NCBI GenBank assembly: GCA_937894795.1 | Contig: CALCQV010000063.1 | Span: 1 to 14,995, forward strand | Direction of reading: 5' to 3' | Length of the DNA stretch: 14,995 nt | From: an uncultured Bacteroidales bacterium | GTDB taxonomy: Bacteria > Bacteroidota > Bacteroidia > Bacteroidales > Lentimicrobiaceae | Shown: piece after piece, positions 1 to 6,422 of the stretch | Numbering within the stretch: the first letter of the stretch is position 1 | How the letters are laid out: each line of letters begins with the position of its first letter | Notes under the pieces: generated by a model | Database searches by the model: none | Seen by the model: the letters and a program-made list of their open reading frames with translations, nothing else | Told to the model about the DNA's origin: nothing | Made by a program: the position numbers and the translations under genes

Positions 1-2039
1 CCCTCAACGCTGGCGAAGGGTTTCGGTCGTATTTGTGGAGTGATGGACAGACGGGACATTCGATTGTTGTTTCCGACACCGGAACGTATTGTGTTGAGGT
101 TAGTTCCCTGCAGGGATGCGTCAATACTGATTGCGTGGCTGTGAAAAGTCATTTGGCGCCCCATATTAATGAAACCAACCTTAACATAGCGCCCACCACC
201 TGTGGGGGAAGCACTGGTTTTATAACAGGACTGGTGGTTGAGGGCGGAAGTCCTCCGCTGATACTGGAATGGAAAGACGGGAACGGACAGTCGTATGGCT
301 CCTCACTTGATATTGATAAACTGCCTGTTGAAAATTATGTTCTACATATTACGGATGCGGGAGGTTGTACATGGCCTTCGCGTAATTATAATATTGAGGA
401 TGTGGGTGATGTGCTGATCGATACAGTTTATTTTACCAATGCCCATTGCGATCAGTCGGATGGTTCCATTATCATTCAGGCAACCACCGGACTGGCAGCC
501 ATGCTGGTGTATTCCATTGATAACGGAGTGACATATTACGACAACCTGGGGCAGTTTACGGGATTGCCTGATGGGGAGTATAAAGTGAAGGTCAAGATAA
601 ATGATCCATTGCAGCCCTGCCAGAAAGTGTTTGATTTTAATCCGGTGAAAATTAACAATCTGCCAGCGCCCAAAATACTTGATGTTTCAACAGAGTTTGA
701 GACAGAAGACCAGGGTGACGGCAAAATTATCATCGTTGCCCAGGGAACCGGTGATACATTAATATATTCGGTTGGAGGCATTGAACAGATTAACAATGGC
801 ACCTTTACTGATCTTCACGCAAATACCTATACTTGCGTAGTGCGTGATGGGTATGGCTGTGACACCACGTTTGTAGTGAAGGTTGAGCAATTAACAATCA
901 TCAAAATAGAAGCATTGGTTGATGATGGTTCTGCCTGCCTTGGAAACATTGCCGTAATCCCTCTGCTGGTGAGCAACTTCATTGATGTAGGGTCTTTTGA
1001 TGTCTATCTGAAATACGATAATGAGAAAGTTGAATGTCAAAATTACCTGAATCCGAATCCATTTCTTGGTGATAGTCTTGAAATTTACCTCTATCCTGCA
1101 ACGGGCGCATTAAACTTGAGATGGTCAGGTAATTCGGCATTATATCTGCCTGACGGTTCCACGTTGCTTGAATTAAGCTTTATTTCCAAGAAAACAGGTC
1201 AAAGCCCTGTAGAATGGGATATAGAACCGGGTCGATCGGTATTTCTTGATAGCCGGAGTAATACATTACAGTCAGAATTACAGCATGGGCAGATAAGAGT
1301 TTATAGCATACCCACCGCCGTTGTAACAGATACTATTACTGTTTGCGAGGGGGAGGATATAGAATTGATTGCCATTCATCAACCTGGCACAGGCAATGGA
1401 ACAATAACTTACGCATGGCGGGGCCCGGGTACTTTTGCAAGCAGTCAGCCCGGTATAATAATTGCCGGTGCCGATGCAAATAATGCAGGTGATTATGTGG
1501 TAAGTATTTCAGATACCAACAATTGCCGACAGGACTTCCCTGTGAAGGTAAATGTGGTTCAAAAGCCGATATTTGATTTCGGGAGCAGCACTATCTATTT
1601 TGAAGGAGAAACAATACTAGAAGCCCCTCAGGGATATGCATCCTACGAGTGGAGCACCGGTGATTCAATCTATTACATCACTGTAACCGAAGAAGGGGAG
1701 TACTCCGTAATCATCCAAACCGAGGAAGGTTGCGAGTCAAGGGATATCGTTATGATGGTTGATGTAGCAACTCCTGTGCAGGTACCCAATGCCTTTACTC
1801 CAAATGGCGACGGCTTAAACGATACTTTCAAACCCATCATCAGTAATCCAGATTATGTGGTTCAGTACCACTTGTCAATTTTTAGCAGGTGGGGAGAGTG
1901 CTTCTTTGAAACTAATGACACGTCAAGAGCATGGGATGGGAAGGATGAGTTACCGGGGGTTTATAATTGGGTGGTGAGTTATTCAAATCAGATGGGGAAG
2001 TGGTATCAGTTGAAGGGAGTGGTTAGTTTAATTAAGTAA
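1..2039 (+). CDS. Large secreted multidomain protein with T9SS type B (gliding motility-associated) C-terminal domain; 5' end outside window
   Basis: The frame is open from the first complete codon (nt 3), so the N-terminus and any signal peptide lie off the left edge; the first in-window start-like codon (TTG, nt 33) is internal. Modules in order: end of an Ig/PKD-like repeat (to about nt 165), three SprB-type repeats (about nt 180-400, 440-650, 690-885), a cohesin-like beta-sandwich (about nt 890-1305, with the pattern ...VGSFDVYLKYD...), two further Ig/PKD-like modules (about nt 1310-1770), and a C-terminal domain from nt 1782 containing VPNAFTPNGDGLNDTF, IFSRWGE, AWDGK and a final KGVVSLIK. 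That last domain matches the family that routes cargo through the type IX secretion system to the surface or medium. The repeats suggest adhesion or motility; no enzymatic domain is visible. G+C is higher than in the neighbours. Sorting-domain call firm; exact role unknown. Confidence 0.9.
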   Translation, partial: LNAGEGFRSYLWSDGQTGHSIVVSDTGTYCVEVSSLQGCVNTDCVAVKSHLAPHINETNLNIAPTTCGGSTGFITGLVVEGGSPPLILEWKDGNGQSYGSSLDIDKLPVENYVLHITDAGGCTWPSRNYNIEDVGDVLIDTVYFTNAHCDQSDGSIIIQATTGLAAMLVYSIDNGVTYYDNLGQFTGLPDGEYKVKVKINDPLQPCQKVFDFNPVKINNLPAPKILDVSTEFETEDQGDGKIIIVAQGTGDTLIYSVGGIEQINNGTFTDLHANTYTCVVRDGYGCDTTFVVKVEQLTIIKIEALVDDGSACLGNIAVIPLLVSNFIDVGSFDVYLKYDNEKVECQNYLNPNPFLGDSLEIYLYPATGALNLRWSGNSALYLPDGSTLLELSFISKKTGQSPVEWDIEPGRSVFLDSRSNTLQSELQHGQIRVYSIPTAVVTDTITVCEGEDIELIAIHQPGTGNGTITYAWRGPGTFASSQPGIIIAGADANNAGDYVVSISDTNNCRQDFPVKVNVVQKPIFDFGSSTIYFEGETILEAPQGYASYEWSTGDSIYYITVTEEGEYSVIIQTEEGCESRDIVMMVDVATPVQVPNAFTPNGDGLNDTFKPIISNPDYVVQYHLSIFSRWGECFFETNDTSRAWDGKDELPGVYNWVVSYSNQMGKWYQLKGVVSLIK

Positions 2040-2187
2040 CCATAATTCAATAATTCAATATTGTATAAACATGCTCATAAATTTGGACACATTTGGTGAG
2101 AATTCATGCCTTGAGGAGCGTTCTGAATACTAATAATTATTGTTCCGGTCTAACGAAACATGATATCAATTTGTCTTACTATTCACA

Positions 2188-2209
2188 CTATCGGCGTATT
2201 TGCCGGTAG
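2188..2209. repeat. Short hairpin (8-bp stem) in the spacer before glyQS
   Basis: CTATCGGC and GCCGGTAG pair over 8 bp with one G-T wobble around a 6-nt loop. There is no T-run after it, so it is not a clear terminator. It lies about 150 bp after the stop of the secreted-protein gene. Together with the hairpin at 2229-2249 it is the only structure I see in the 252-bp spacer apart from the promoter. Confidence 0.4.
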
Positions 2210-2228
2210 TTGTCAACGTATACCCATA

Positions 2229-2249
2229 AAGGGGGGGGCGACCTCCCTT
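2229..2249. repeat. G-run hairpin directly upstream of the glyQS promoter
   Basis: AAGGGGGG (2229-2236) pairs with CCTCCCTT (2242-2249) over 8 bp with one wobble, around a 5-nt loop. It is followed by T-rich sequence (GTGTTTCTTT), so it could end transcription from the left and insulate glyQS. A run of eight G is also unusual in this A+T-rich spacer. Function is inferred. Confidence 0.4.
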
Positions 2250-2254
2250 CAGTG

Positions 2255-2284
2255 TTTCTTTACATGATTTTTTTATTAATTTTG
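2255..2284 (+). promoter_or_regulatory. glyQS promoter, Bacteroidota type
   Basis: TAATTTTG at 2277-2284 matches the -7 consensus TAnnTTTG exactly and continues as GCCCCCC. A weak -33 candidate, TTTC (2255-2258), sits 18 bp upstream. The box ends only 7 bp before the ATG at 2292, so the transcript would be leaderless or nearly so. Confidence 0.6.
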
Positions 2285-2291
2285 CCCCCCT

Positions 2292-3809
2292 ATGGCAAAC
2301 AACGAAGAAGTTTTCAAGAAGATCATTTCCCATGCCAAGGAGTATGGATTTGTATTTCAAAGCAGTGAAATTTATGACGGTTTAAGTGCTGTTTACGACT
2401 ATGGTCAGAATGGCGTTGAACTAAAAAATAACATCAAGCAATACTGGTGGAATGCCATGGTACGCTATCATGAGAATATTGTGGGCATTGACTCCGCCAT
2501 CTTTATGCACCCTACTATCTGGAAGGCTTCCGGACATGTAGATGCATTTAATGACCCGATGATTGACAACAAGGATTCAAAGAAACGCTACCGTGCTGAT
2601 GTACTGGTGGAGGACTATGTTGCAAAGGTTGAAGACAAGATCAATAAAGAAGTTGAGAAGGCTGCCAAACGATTTGGCGACACCTTTGATGAAAAGCAGT
2701 TCCGCGAAACCAACCAACGTGTTCTTGAAAATCAGACTAAGATTGATGAAGCGAAGCACAGGCTATACAGTTCCCTGGAAGCCAATGATCTTGATGCAGT
2801 TAAAAAGCTGATTGAAGACCTGGAGATTGTTTGTCCGGTATCGGGTACACGTAACTGGACAGAGGTCAGGCAATTTAACCTGATGTTCTCAACAAAGATT
2901 GGTTCTGTTTCAGATGATTCAAGTGTGATATATCTGCGTCCTGAAACAGCACAGGGAATATTTGTCAACTTTCTGAATGTAATGAAGACAGGGCGTATGA
3001 AAATACCATTTGGCATTGCCCAGATAGGTAAAGCCTTCAGGAATGAGATAGTTGCCCGTCAGTTCATATTCCGAATGAGAGAATTTGAACAGATGGAAAT
3101 GCAGTTCTTCGTTAAGCCGGGAACTGAATTAGAGTGGTTTGAGTACTGGAAGGAAGAACGCATGAAGTGGCATCTCTCATTGGGTCTTGGAGCTGAGAAT
3201 TATCGTTTCCATAATCATGAGAAGCTGGCACATTATGCAAATGCTGCTGCTGATATTGAATTCAACTTCCCAATAGGGTTTAAAGAGCTGGAGGGTATTC
3301 ATTCACGTACTGATTTTGACCTGAATGCTCACCAAAAATTTTCAGGTAAAAAAATACAATACTTTGATCCCGAACTTAATGAGAATTATGTTCCTTATGT
3401 TGTTGAGACTTCCATTGGACTGGATCGCACATTCCTGGCTTTGTTAAGTCATGCATATACTGAAGAAAAGCTGGATGATGGGTCAGAGCGTGTTGTGATG
3501 AAATTTCCTCCAAGGTTAGCTCCGATTAAAGCAGCTGTGCTGCCTTTAGTTGCTAAGGATGGCTTACCTGAAAAGGCAAGGCTTATCATGAATGAACTTA
3601 AAAATGAATTCATGTGTCAATATGAGGAAAAAGACTCCATTGGCAAAAGATACCGTCGTCAGGATGCCATTGGGACTCCTTATTGTATTACTGTTGACCA
3701 CCAGACACTGGAAGATAACACCGTTACGATCAGAGAACGTGATTCAATGTTGCAGGAAAGGGTGAATATTAGTGAACTCAGGCAGATTGTTGCTGAGAAA
3801 GTAAGGTAA
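2292..3809 (+). CDS. glyQS: Glycine--tRNA ligase, single-chain class II type
   Basis: Charges tRNA-Gly with glycine in the cytoplasm, using ATP. At 505 residues this is the homodimeric (alpha2) form found in eukaryotes, archaea and some bacteria, not the separate alpha/beta-chain form. Visible class II features are the motif 1 region (KASGHVDAF, about residues 77-85), motif 2 starting at FRNE (249-252) and running into RMREFEQMEMQFF, and motif 3 GLDRTF (376-381). The C-terminal 100 or so residues (APIKAAVLPLV onward) are the anticodon-binding domain. Motifs and length look complete. The ATG at 2292 fits the family N-terminus and has no Shine-Dalgarno sequence. The gene appears monocistronic: its own promoter lies immediately upstream and a hairpin terminator downstream, facing the pth end. 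Confidence 0.97.
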   Translation: MANNEEVFKKIISHAKEYGFVFQSSEIYDGLSAVYDYGQNGVELKNNIKQYWWNAMVRYHENIVGIDSAIFMHPTIWKASGHVDAFNDPMIDNKDSKKRYRADVLVEDYVAKVEDKINKEVEKAAKRFGDTFDEKQFRETNQRVLENQTKIDEAKHRLYSSLEANDLDAVKKLIEDLEIVCPVSGTRNWTEVRQFNLMFSTKIGSVSDDSSVIYLRPETAQGIFVNFLNVMKTGRMKIPFGIAQIGKAFRNEIVARQFIFRMREFEQMEMQFFVKPGTELEWFEYWKEERMKWHLSLGLGAENYRFHNHEKLAHYANAAADIEFNFPIGFKELEGIHSRTDFDLNAHQKFSGKKIQYFDPELNENYVPYVVETSIGLDRTFLALLSHAYTEEKLDDGSERVVMKFPPRLAPIKAAVLPLVAKDGLPEKARLIMNELKNEFMCQYEEKDSIGKRYRRQDAIGTPYCITVDHQTLEDNTVTIRERDSMLQERVNISELRQIVAEKVR

Positions 3810-3850
3810 AATCTCAATAAATATTTGGTATAGCTAATAAATTTTCAAAT

Positions 3851-3891
3851 AACAAACCGTAGGGACAGGTCGCTACCTGTCCCTATTTGTT
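3851..3891. terminator. Two-way hairpin terminator between glyQS and pth; palindromic repeat-like
   Basis: A perfect 11-bp stem, TAGGGACAGGT (3860-3870) with ACCTGTCCCTA (3875-3885), closes a CGCT loop. An outer AACAAA/TTTGTT pairing (3851-3856 with 3886-3891) extends it past a CCG bulge. The A-rich left and T-rich right arms fit a terminator used by both convergent genes. A second small hairpin, TTTCGC-AAGC-GCGAAA, follows at 3890-3905. The GC-rich palindrome also looks like a dispersed intergenic repeat. Confidence 0.65.
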
Positions 3892-3913
3892 TCGCAAGCG
3901 CGAAATTGGGAAA

Positions 3914-4477
3914 TCATTTATTATTGAAGGAATTCATTGTGTTTGTTGGGCCGGAGAGGATATAACTCTTGATCATTTCAATAGCTACAGGAATTCTTTC
4001 AATAAAAATCTTCTCCTCTTGTTTGGTAAATTTGCCCAGTACATAGTCTATCTGGAAACCTCGGGCAAAGTCATTGCCAATACCTACTCTTAATCTTGGG
4101 AACTCAGTGCTTCCCAACATTTCAATTATATTATTAAGGCCATTATGACTACCTCCGCTACCCTTAGTTTTTAAACGCAGCAAACCAGGTTCAAGGTCAA
4201 GATCATCAACAATGACCAATGACTTATCAACTTCCAGTTTCTCTACAGTAAGCCAGTATTTCAGGGCTTTACCACTGAGATTCATGTAGGTGGTAGGTTT
4301 AATGATTACAATAGTTTTGCCTCTGAAGCGGGCTTCTGCCCTCATAGCAAGCCTATCAGTTACAAATTTAACTCCCAGATCAGCGGCTAGGGCATCAGCA
4401 ATAATGAAACCTATATTATGCCGGGTATTTACATACTCATCACCGATATTGCCTAAACCTGCTATGAGATATTTCAT
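3914..4477 (-). CDS. pth: Peptidyl-tRNA hydrolase
   Basis: Releases peptides from peptidyl-tRNAs that fall off the ribosome, recycling the tRNA; cytoplasmic, essential in most bacteria. The 187-residue length is normal for the family. Visible catalytic and binding residues are N10 in GLGN, H20 in NTRHNIGF (the catalytic His), N66 in TTYMNLSG, D92 in VDDLDL and H111-N112 in GSGGSHNGL, at almost the same positions as in the E. coli enzyme. The ATG at 4477 starts the standard MKYLIAGLGN. It is the last gene of the minus-strand prs-rplY-pth run, 98 nt after rplY; that gap holds a perfect palindrome. L25/CTC next to pth is a common bacterial pairing. Convergent with glyQS. Confidence 0.96.
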   Translation of the reverse strand: MKYLIAGLGNIGDEYVNTRHNIGFIIADALAADLGVKFVTDRLAMRAEARFRGKTIVIIKPTTYMNLSGKALKYWLTVEKLEVDKSLVIVDDLDLEPGLLRLKTKGSGGSHNGLNNIIEMLGSTEFPRLRVGIGNDFARGFQIDYVLGKFTKQEEKIFIERIPVAIEMIKSYILSGPTNTMNSFNNK

Positions 4478-4523
4478 TGCAATTAAATGTGATTTTGAGT
4501 TGATTACTAATCTGTTTCAAATT

Positions 4524-4551
4524 GTAAAGGCGTTGCAAGCAACGCCTTTAC
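4524..4551. repeat. Perfect 13-bp palindrome inside the rplY-pth gap
   Basis: GTAAAGGCGTTGC (4524-4536) is the exact reverse complement of GCAACGCCTTTAC (4539-4551), with AA between. Neither strand has a T-run after it, so it is not a standard terminator although it lies inside an apparent operon. It shares the GTA...TA(C) outline with the palindrome at 3860-3885. I suspect a dispersed intergenic repeat; it could also be an mRNA processing or stability hairpin. Confidence 0.6.
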
Positions 4552-4575
4552 GGGTATTGTTAATAGTGCAAAAGA

Positions 4576-5145
4576 TTACTTGGCAGGAGCTTCAGGCTCA
4601 ACATTACGGGTTGACTGAACAGACAATATCAGGCCACTCTTAATGTCAAGGAATTCAACATTATCCATTTTAATATCACTTACCTTAATTGATTGATTCA
4701 GATCAAGATCATTAATGCTGATTTCAATTTCATCAGGTAGATGTTGAATTAAGGCTTTTACTTTAAGTTTACGGAATTTCTTTACCAGTTTACCACCTCT
4801 GAGGACGCCCGGGGAAGTACCGGTAACCTTTATGGGAACAGAAATAACAACCGGTTTTTTAGGATCGAGTTCCATGAAGTCAACATGGAGAATATTGTCA
4901 GTAACCGGGTGTGACTGAACATCCTGTAATACTGTTAAATATTCTTTTCCATCAACATTGATATTAATCAGAAAAGAAAACGGGGTATACAGAATAGGTT
5001 TAAAATTGGTCACATCGGTAGCGAAGTGAATCTGATTCTTGCCGCCGTATATAACACAGGGTACTTTACCTGCAACGCGTTGTGCTTTAGCATCTTTTTT
5101 CCCTACGTTCTCACGAAGAGAACCGCTCAATGATACTGTTTTCAT
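4576..5145 (-). CDS. rplY: 50S ribosomal protein L25, CTC/TL5 type
   Basis: Binds 5S rRNA in the large ribosomal subunit. At 189 residues it is the long general-stress form (CTC in Bacillus, TL5 in Thermus) with two domains: the N-terminal L25 beta-barrel (about residues 1-92, beginning VSLSGSLRENVGKKDAKAQR, then VPCVIYGG and LQDVQSHPVTDNILHVDFMEL) and a C-terminal beta domain (about 95-180). The tail is short and ends EPEAPAK. The ATG at 5145 lies 33 nt after the prs stop and is preceded by A-rich sequence with no Shine-Dalgarno, usual for this phylum. It is probably co-transcribed with prs and pth, although the palindrome after it may separate pth expression. Confidence 0.95.
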   Translation of the reverse strand: MKTVSLSGSLRENVGKKDAKAQRVAGKVPCVIYGGKNQIHFATDVTNFKPILYTPFSFLININVDGKEYLTVLQDVQSHPVTDNILHVDFMELDPKKPVVISVPIKVTGTSPGVLRGGKLVKKFRKLKVKALIQHLPDEIEISINDLDLNQSIKVSDIKMDNVEFLDIKSGLILSVQSTRNVEPEAPAK

Positions 5146-5178
5146 TTTTAGTTTATTTATTTGGATTTATATAAAGTA

Positions 5179-6114
5179 TTAATCAAACTTGAACAGAGTG
5201 GAAATTGATTCGTAGTTATGTACTTTACCAATTACATCTGCTAATAGGTCAGCAGTGCTGATCACTTTTATCTTGGAGCTCTGAACTTTCAAAGGAATGG
5301 TATCAGTTACAATAACTTCTGTAAATGCAGAGTTTTCAATTTTTTCAATTGCATTGCCTGATAAGAGGGGGTGTGTACAAAAAGCTCTGACACTATTGGC
5401 TCCATTGTCCATCATTAGTTGAGCTGCTTTGCAGATTGTTCCTCCTGTATCGATAATATCATCTACCAAAATCACATCCTTACCTTTAACATCACCAATA
5501 AGGGCCATGGTGTCAACCTGGTTAGCCTTAAGGCGTTGTTTATAGCAGATAACAAAAGTTGTATTGAGTATTTTGGCATAAGCTGCTGCTCTTCTTGTGC
5601 CACCGGTATCAGGAGATGCCATGGTTAGATTTGGCAGATTCAGCTGTTTTATATAGGGAATGAAAATAGATGACGAATAGAGATGGTCGACCGGGACATC
5701 AAAGAAGCCCTGAATTTGGTCGGCATGAAGGTCAATGGTTATAATCCTTTGAACACCGGCAGCCGTAAGCAGGTTTGCAACCAATTTTGCTGCAATAGAT
5801 ACCCTTGGTTTATCTTTGCGATCCTGGCGGGCAAACCCGAAATAAGGGATAACAGCAATAATGTGCCTGGCTGATGCCCTTTTGGCTGCATCAATCATTA
5901 ATAGCAGTTCAAAAAGGTTGTCACTGGGTGCGAAAGTGGATTGAACAATGAAAAGATCATTACCCCTGATATTCTCTTCGAACGAGGGTTGAAATTCACC
6001 ATCTGAGAAATCGGTTATGAGCACATCGCCTAATTTTCGGCCATAGCTTGCTGCTATTCTTTCTGCCAAATATCGGGTGGCTCTTCCTGAGAAAATGTTT
6101 ACCACTGTTGCCAT
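5179..6114 (-). CDS. prs: Ribose-phosphate pyrophosphokinase (PRPP synthase)
   Basis: Makes 5-phosphoribosyl-1-diphosphate from ribose 5-phosphate and ATP, the precursor for purines, pyrimidines, His, Trp and NAD. It has 311 residues, typical of class I. Recognisable parts are FSDGEFQPSFEENIRG (36-51), the ATP-site segment YFGFARQDRK (91-100), DLHADQIQGFF (128-138), and the PRPP-binding loop VILVDDIIDTGGT (214-226). The usual basic/Pro segment after RQDRK reads DKPRVSIAAKLVANLL here. The ATG at 6114 gives a standard N-terminus (VVNIFSG). It is the first gene of the minus-strand operon, with an exact TAnnTTTG promoter box about 45 nt upstream, divergent from queA. Confidence 0.97.
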   Translation of the reverse strand: MATVVNIFSGRATRYLAERIAASYGRKLGDVLITDFSDGEFQPSFEENIRGNDLFIVQSTFAPSDNLFELLLMIDAAKRASARHIIAVIPYFGFARQDRKDKPRVSIAAKLVANLLTAAGVQRIITIDLHADQIQGFFDVPVDHLYSSSIFIPYIKQLNLPNLTMASPDTGGTRRAAAYAKILNTTFVICYKQRLKANQVDTMALIGDVKGKDVILVDDIIDTGGTICKAAQLMMDNGANSVRAFCTHPLLSGNAIEKIENSAFTEVIVTDTIPLKVQSSKIKVISTADLLADVIGKVHNYESISTLFKFD

Positions 6115-6158
6115 TTGCCTGGATTGCTAAAAGGATTATTTTCTTACCTTATAGCGCG

Positions 6159-6166
6159 CAAAGGTA
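6159..6166 (-). promoter_or_regulatory. prs promoter -7 box
   Basis: Read on the minus strand, 6166-6159 is TACCTTTG, an exact TAnnTTTG match followed by CGCGC. No good -33 TTTG is visible at the expected 19-21 bp. The predicted start of transcription leaves a leader of about 40 nt before the prs ATG at 6114. Confidence 0.55.
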
Positions 6167-6228
6167 CAATCTTTTTTTATAATTCATAAGGGCCTTTTAG
6201 TGATCATTAAAAAAATACGGAATTAATC

Positions 6229-6260
6229 CTTGATTTTTAGGCTAATTTGTATTACTTTTG
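6229..6260 (+). promoter_or_regulatory. queA promoter, Bacteroidota type
   Basis: TACTTTTG (6253-6260) matches TAnnTTTG exactly and continues GCACCCC. CTTG (6229-6232) lies 20 bp upstream, a good position for the -33 TTTG element with three of four bases matching. It is the best two-part promoter in the window and puts the transcript start about 155 nt before the queA ATG. Confidence 0.6.
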
Positions 6261-6308
6261 CACCCCTTAAATTTAGGTAATCTATGTAGTTGTCGGTTTT
6301 AAATCTGT

Positions 6309-6323
6309 ATGAGTCGGGAATGA
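6309..6323 (+). CDS. Candidate four-codon upstream mini-ORF in the queA leader (MSRE)
   Basis: ATG-AGT-CGG-GAA-TGA. Its stop overlaps the ATG of the next mini-ORF as ATGA (6320-6323), an arrangement that would let one ribosome pass from one to the other. Very short and possibly chance; recorded only because of what follows it. Confidence 0.15.
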   Translation: MSRE

Positions 6324-6352
6324 ATTACTACAAACATAATAATTCCTTTTAA
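6320..6352 (+). CDS. Candidate queA leader peptide (ten codons, M-N-Y-Y-K-H-N-N-S-F)
   Basis: Codons ATG-AAT-TAC-TAC-AAA-CAT-AAT-AAT-TCC-TTT-TAA. Six of the nine codons after Met (Asn, Tyr, Tyr, His, Asn, Asn) are NAY codons, the set read by tRNAs with a GUN anticodon, which are those that carry queuosine at position 34. The gene downstream, queA, makes that base. This would suit a leader peptide whose translation speed reports queuosine status. The purine-rich CGGGA just before the ATG could aid initiation. There is no homology evidence, and A+T-rich DNA is naturally rich in such codons, so this remains a hypothesis. Confidence 0.25.
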   Translation: MNYYKHNNSF

Positions 6353-6422
6353 GATAAAACCATAAAACAGCAATTAAACCATTACTATTTTATTTCCATA
6401 ATAACTCTAATACTCCCCAGTA

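Larger units (their letters stand above)
6266..6422 (+). promoter_or_regulatory. Long queA 5' leader with mini-ORFs and possible pseudoknot
   Basis: With 6115-6265 this makes a 308-bp stretch free of full-size genes. The leader holds ATG-TAG at 6284, a four-codon frame at 6309-6323 and a ten-codon frame at 6320-6352. TGTAGT (6285-6290) can pair with ACTACA (6327-6332), covering the Tyr-Tyr codons of the ten-codon frame. GGAAT (6317-6321) can pair with ATTCC (6342-6346); the two stems interlock as a pseudoknot. The last 70 nt (6353-6422) are very G-poor and largely unstructured, with no intrinsic terminator. I see no match to a known preQ1 riboswitch. Regulation is inferred. Confidence 0.35.

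Noticed and set aside
536..802. Minus-strand open frame of 88 codons inside the surface-protein gene
   Set aside because: Lies fully opposite a well-supported gene with repeat modules; no family resemblance and no promoter. A shadow.
2045..2060. Tandem ATTCAATA direct repeat after the surface-protein gene
   Set aside because: Two copies of an 8-bp A+T-rich word with no extension; likely chance.
2040..2291. tRNA or small-RNA gene in the spacer
   Set aside because: No cloverleaf, no T-loop GGTTCGA-type sequence, and the hairpins present are short and isolated.
2166..2360. Minus-strand open frame of 64 codons crossing the glyQS start
   Set aside because: Runs through the glyQS promoter, the hairpins and the start of the gene; composition not protein-like and no known family.
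3887..4093. Plus-strand open frame of 68 codons after glyQS
   Set aside because: Mostly antisense to the 3' end of pth, which has all catalytic residues; starts inside the terminator region.
6261..6422. preQ1 riboswitch upstream of queA
   Set aside because: No class I A-rich tail with the conserved C-rich loop and no recognisable class II or III core. The pairing seen is short, so I do not name it a riboswitch.
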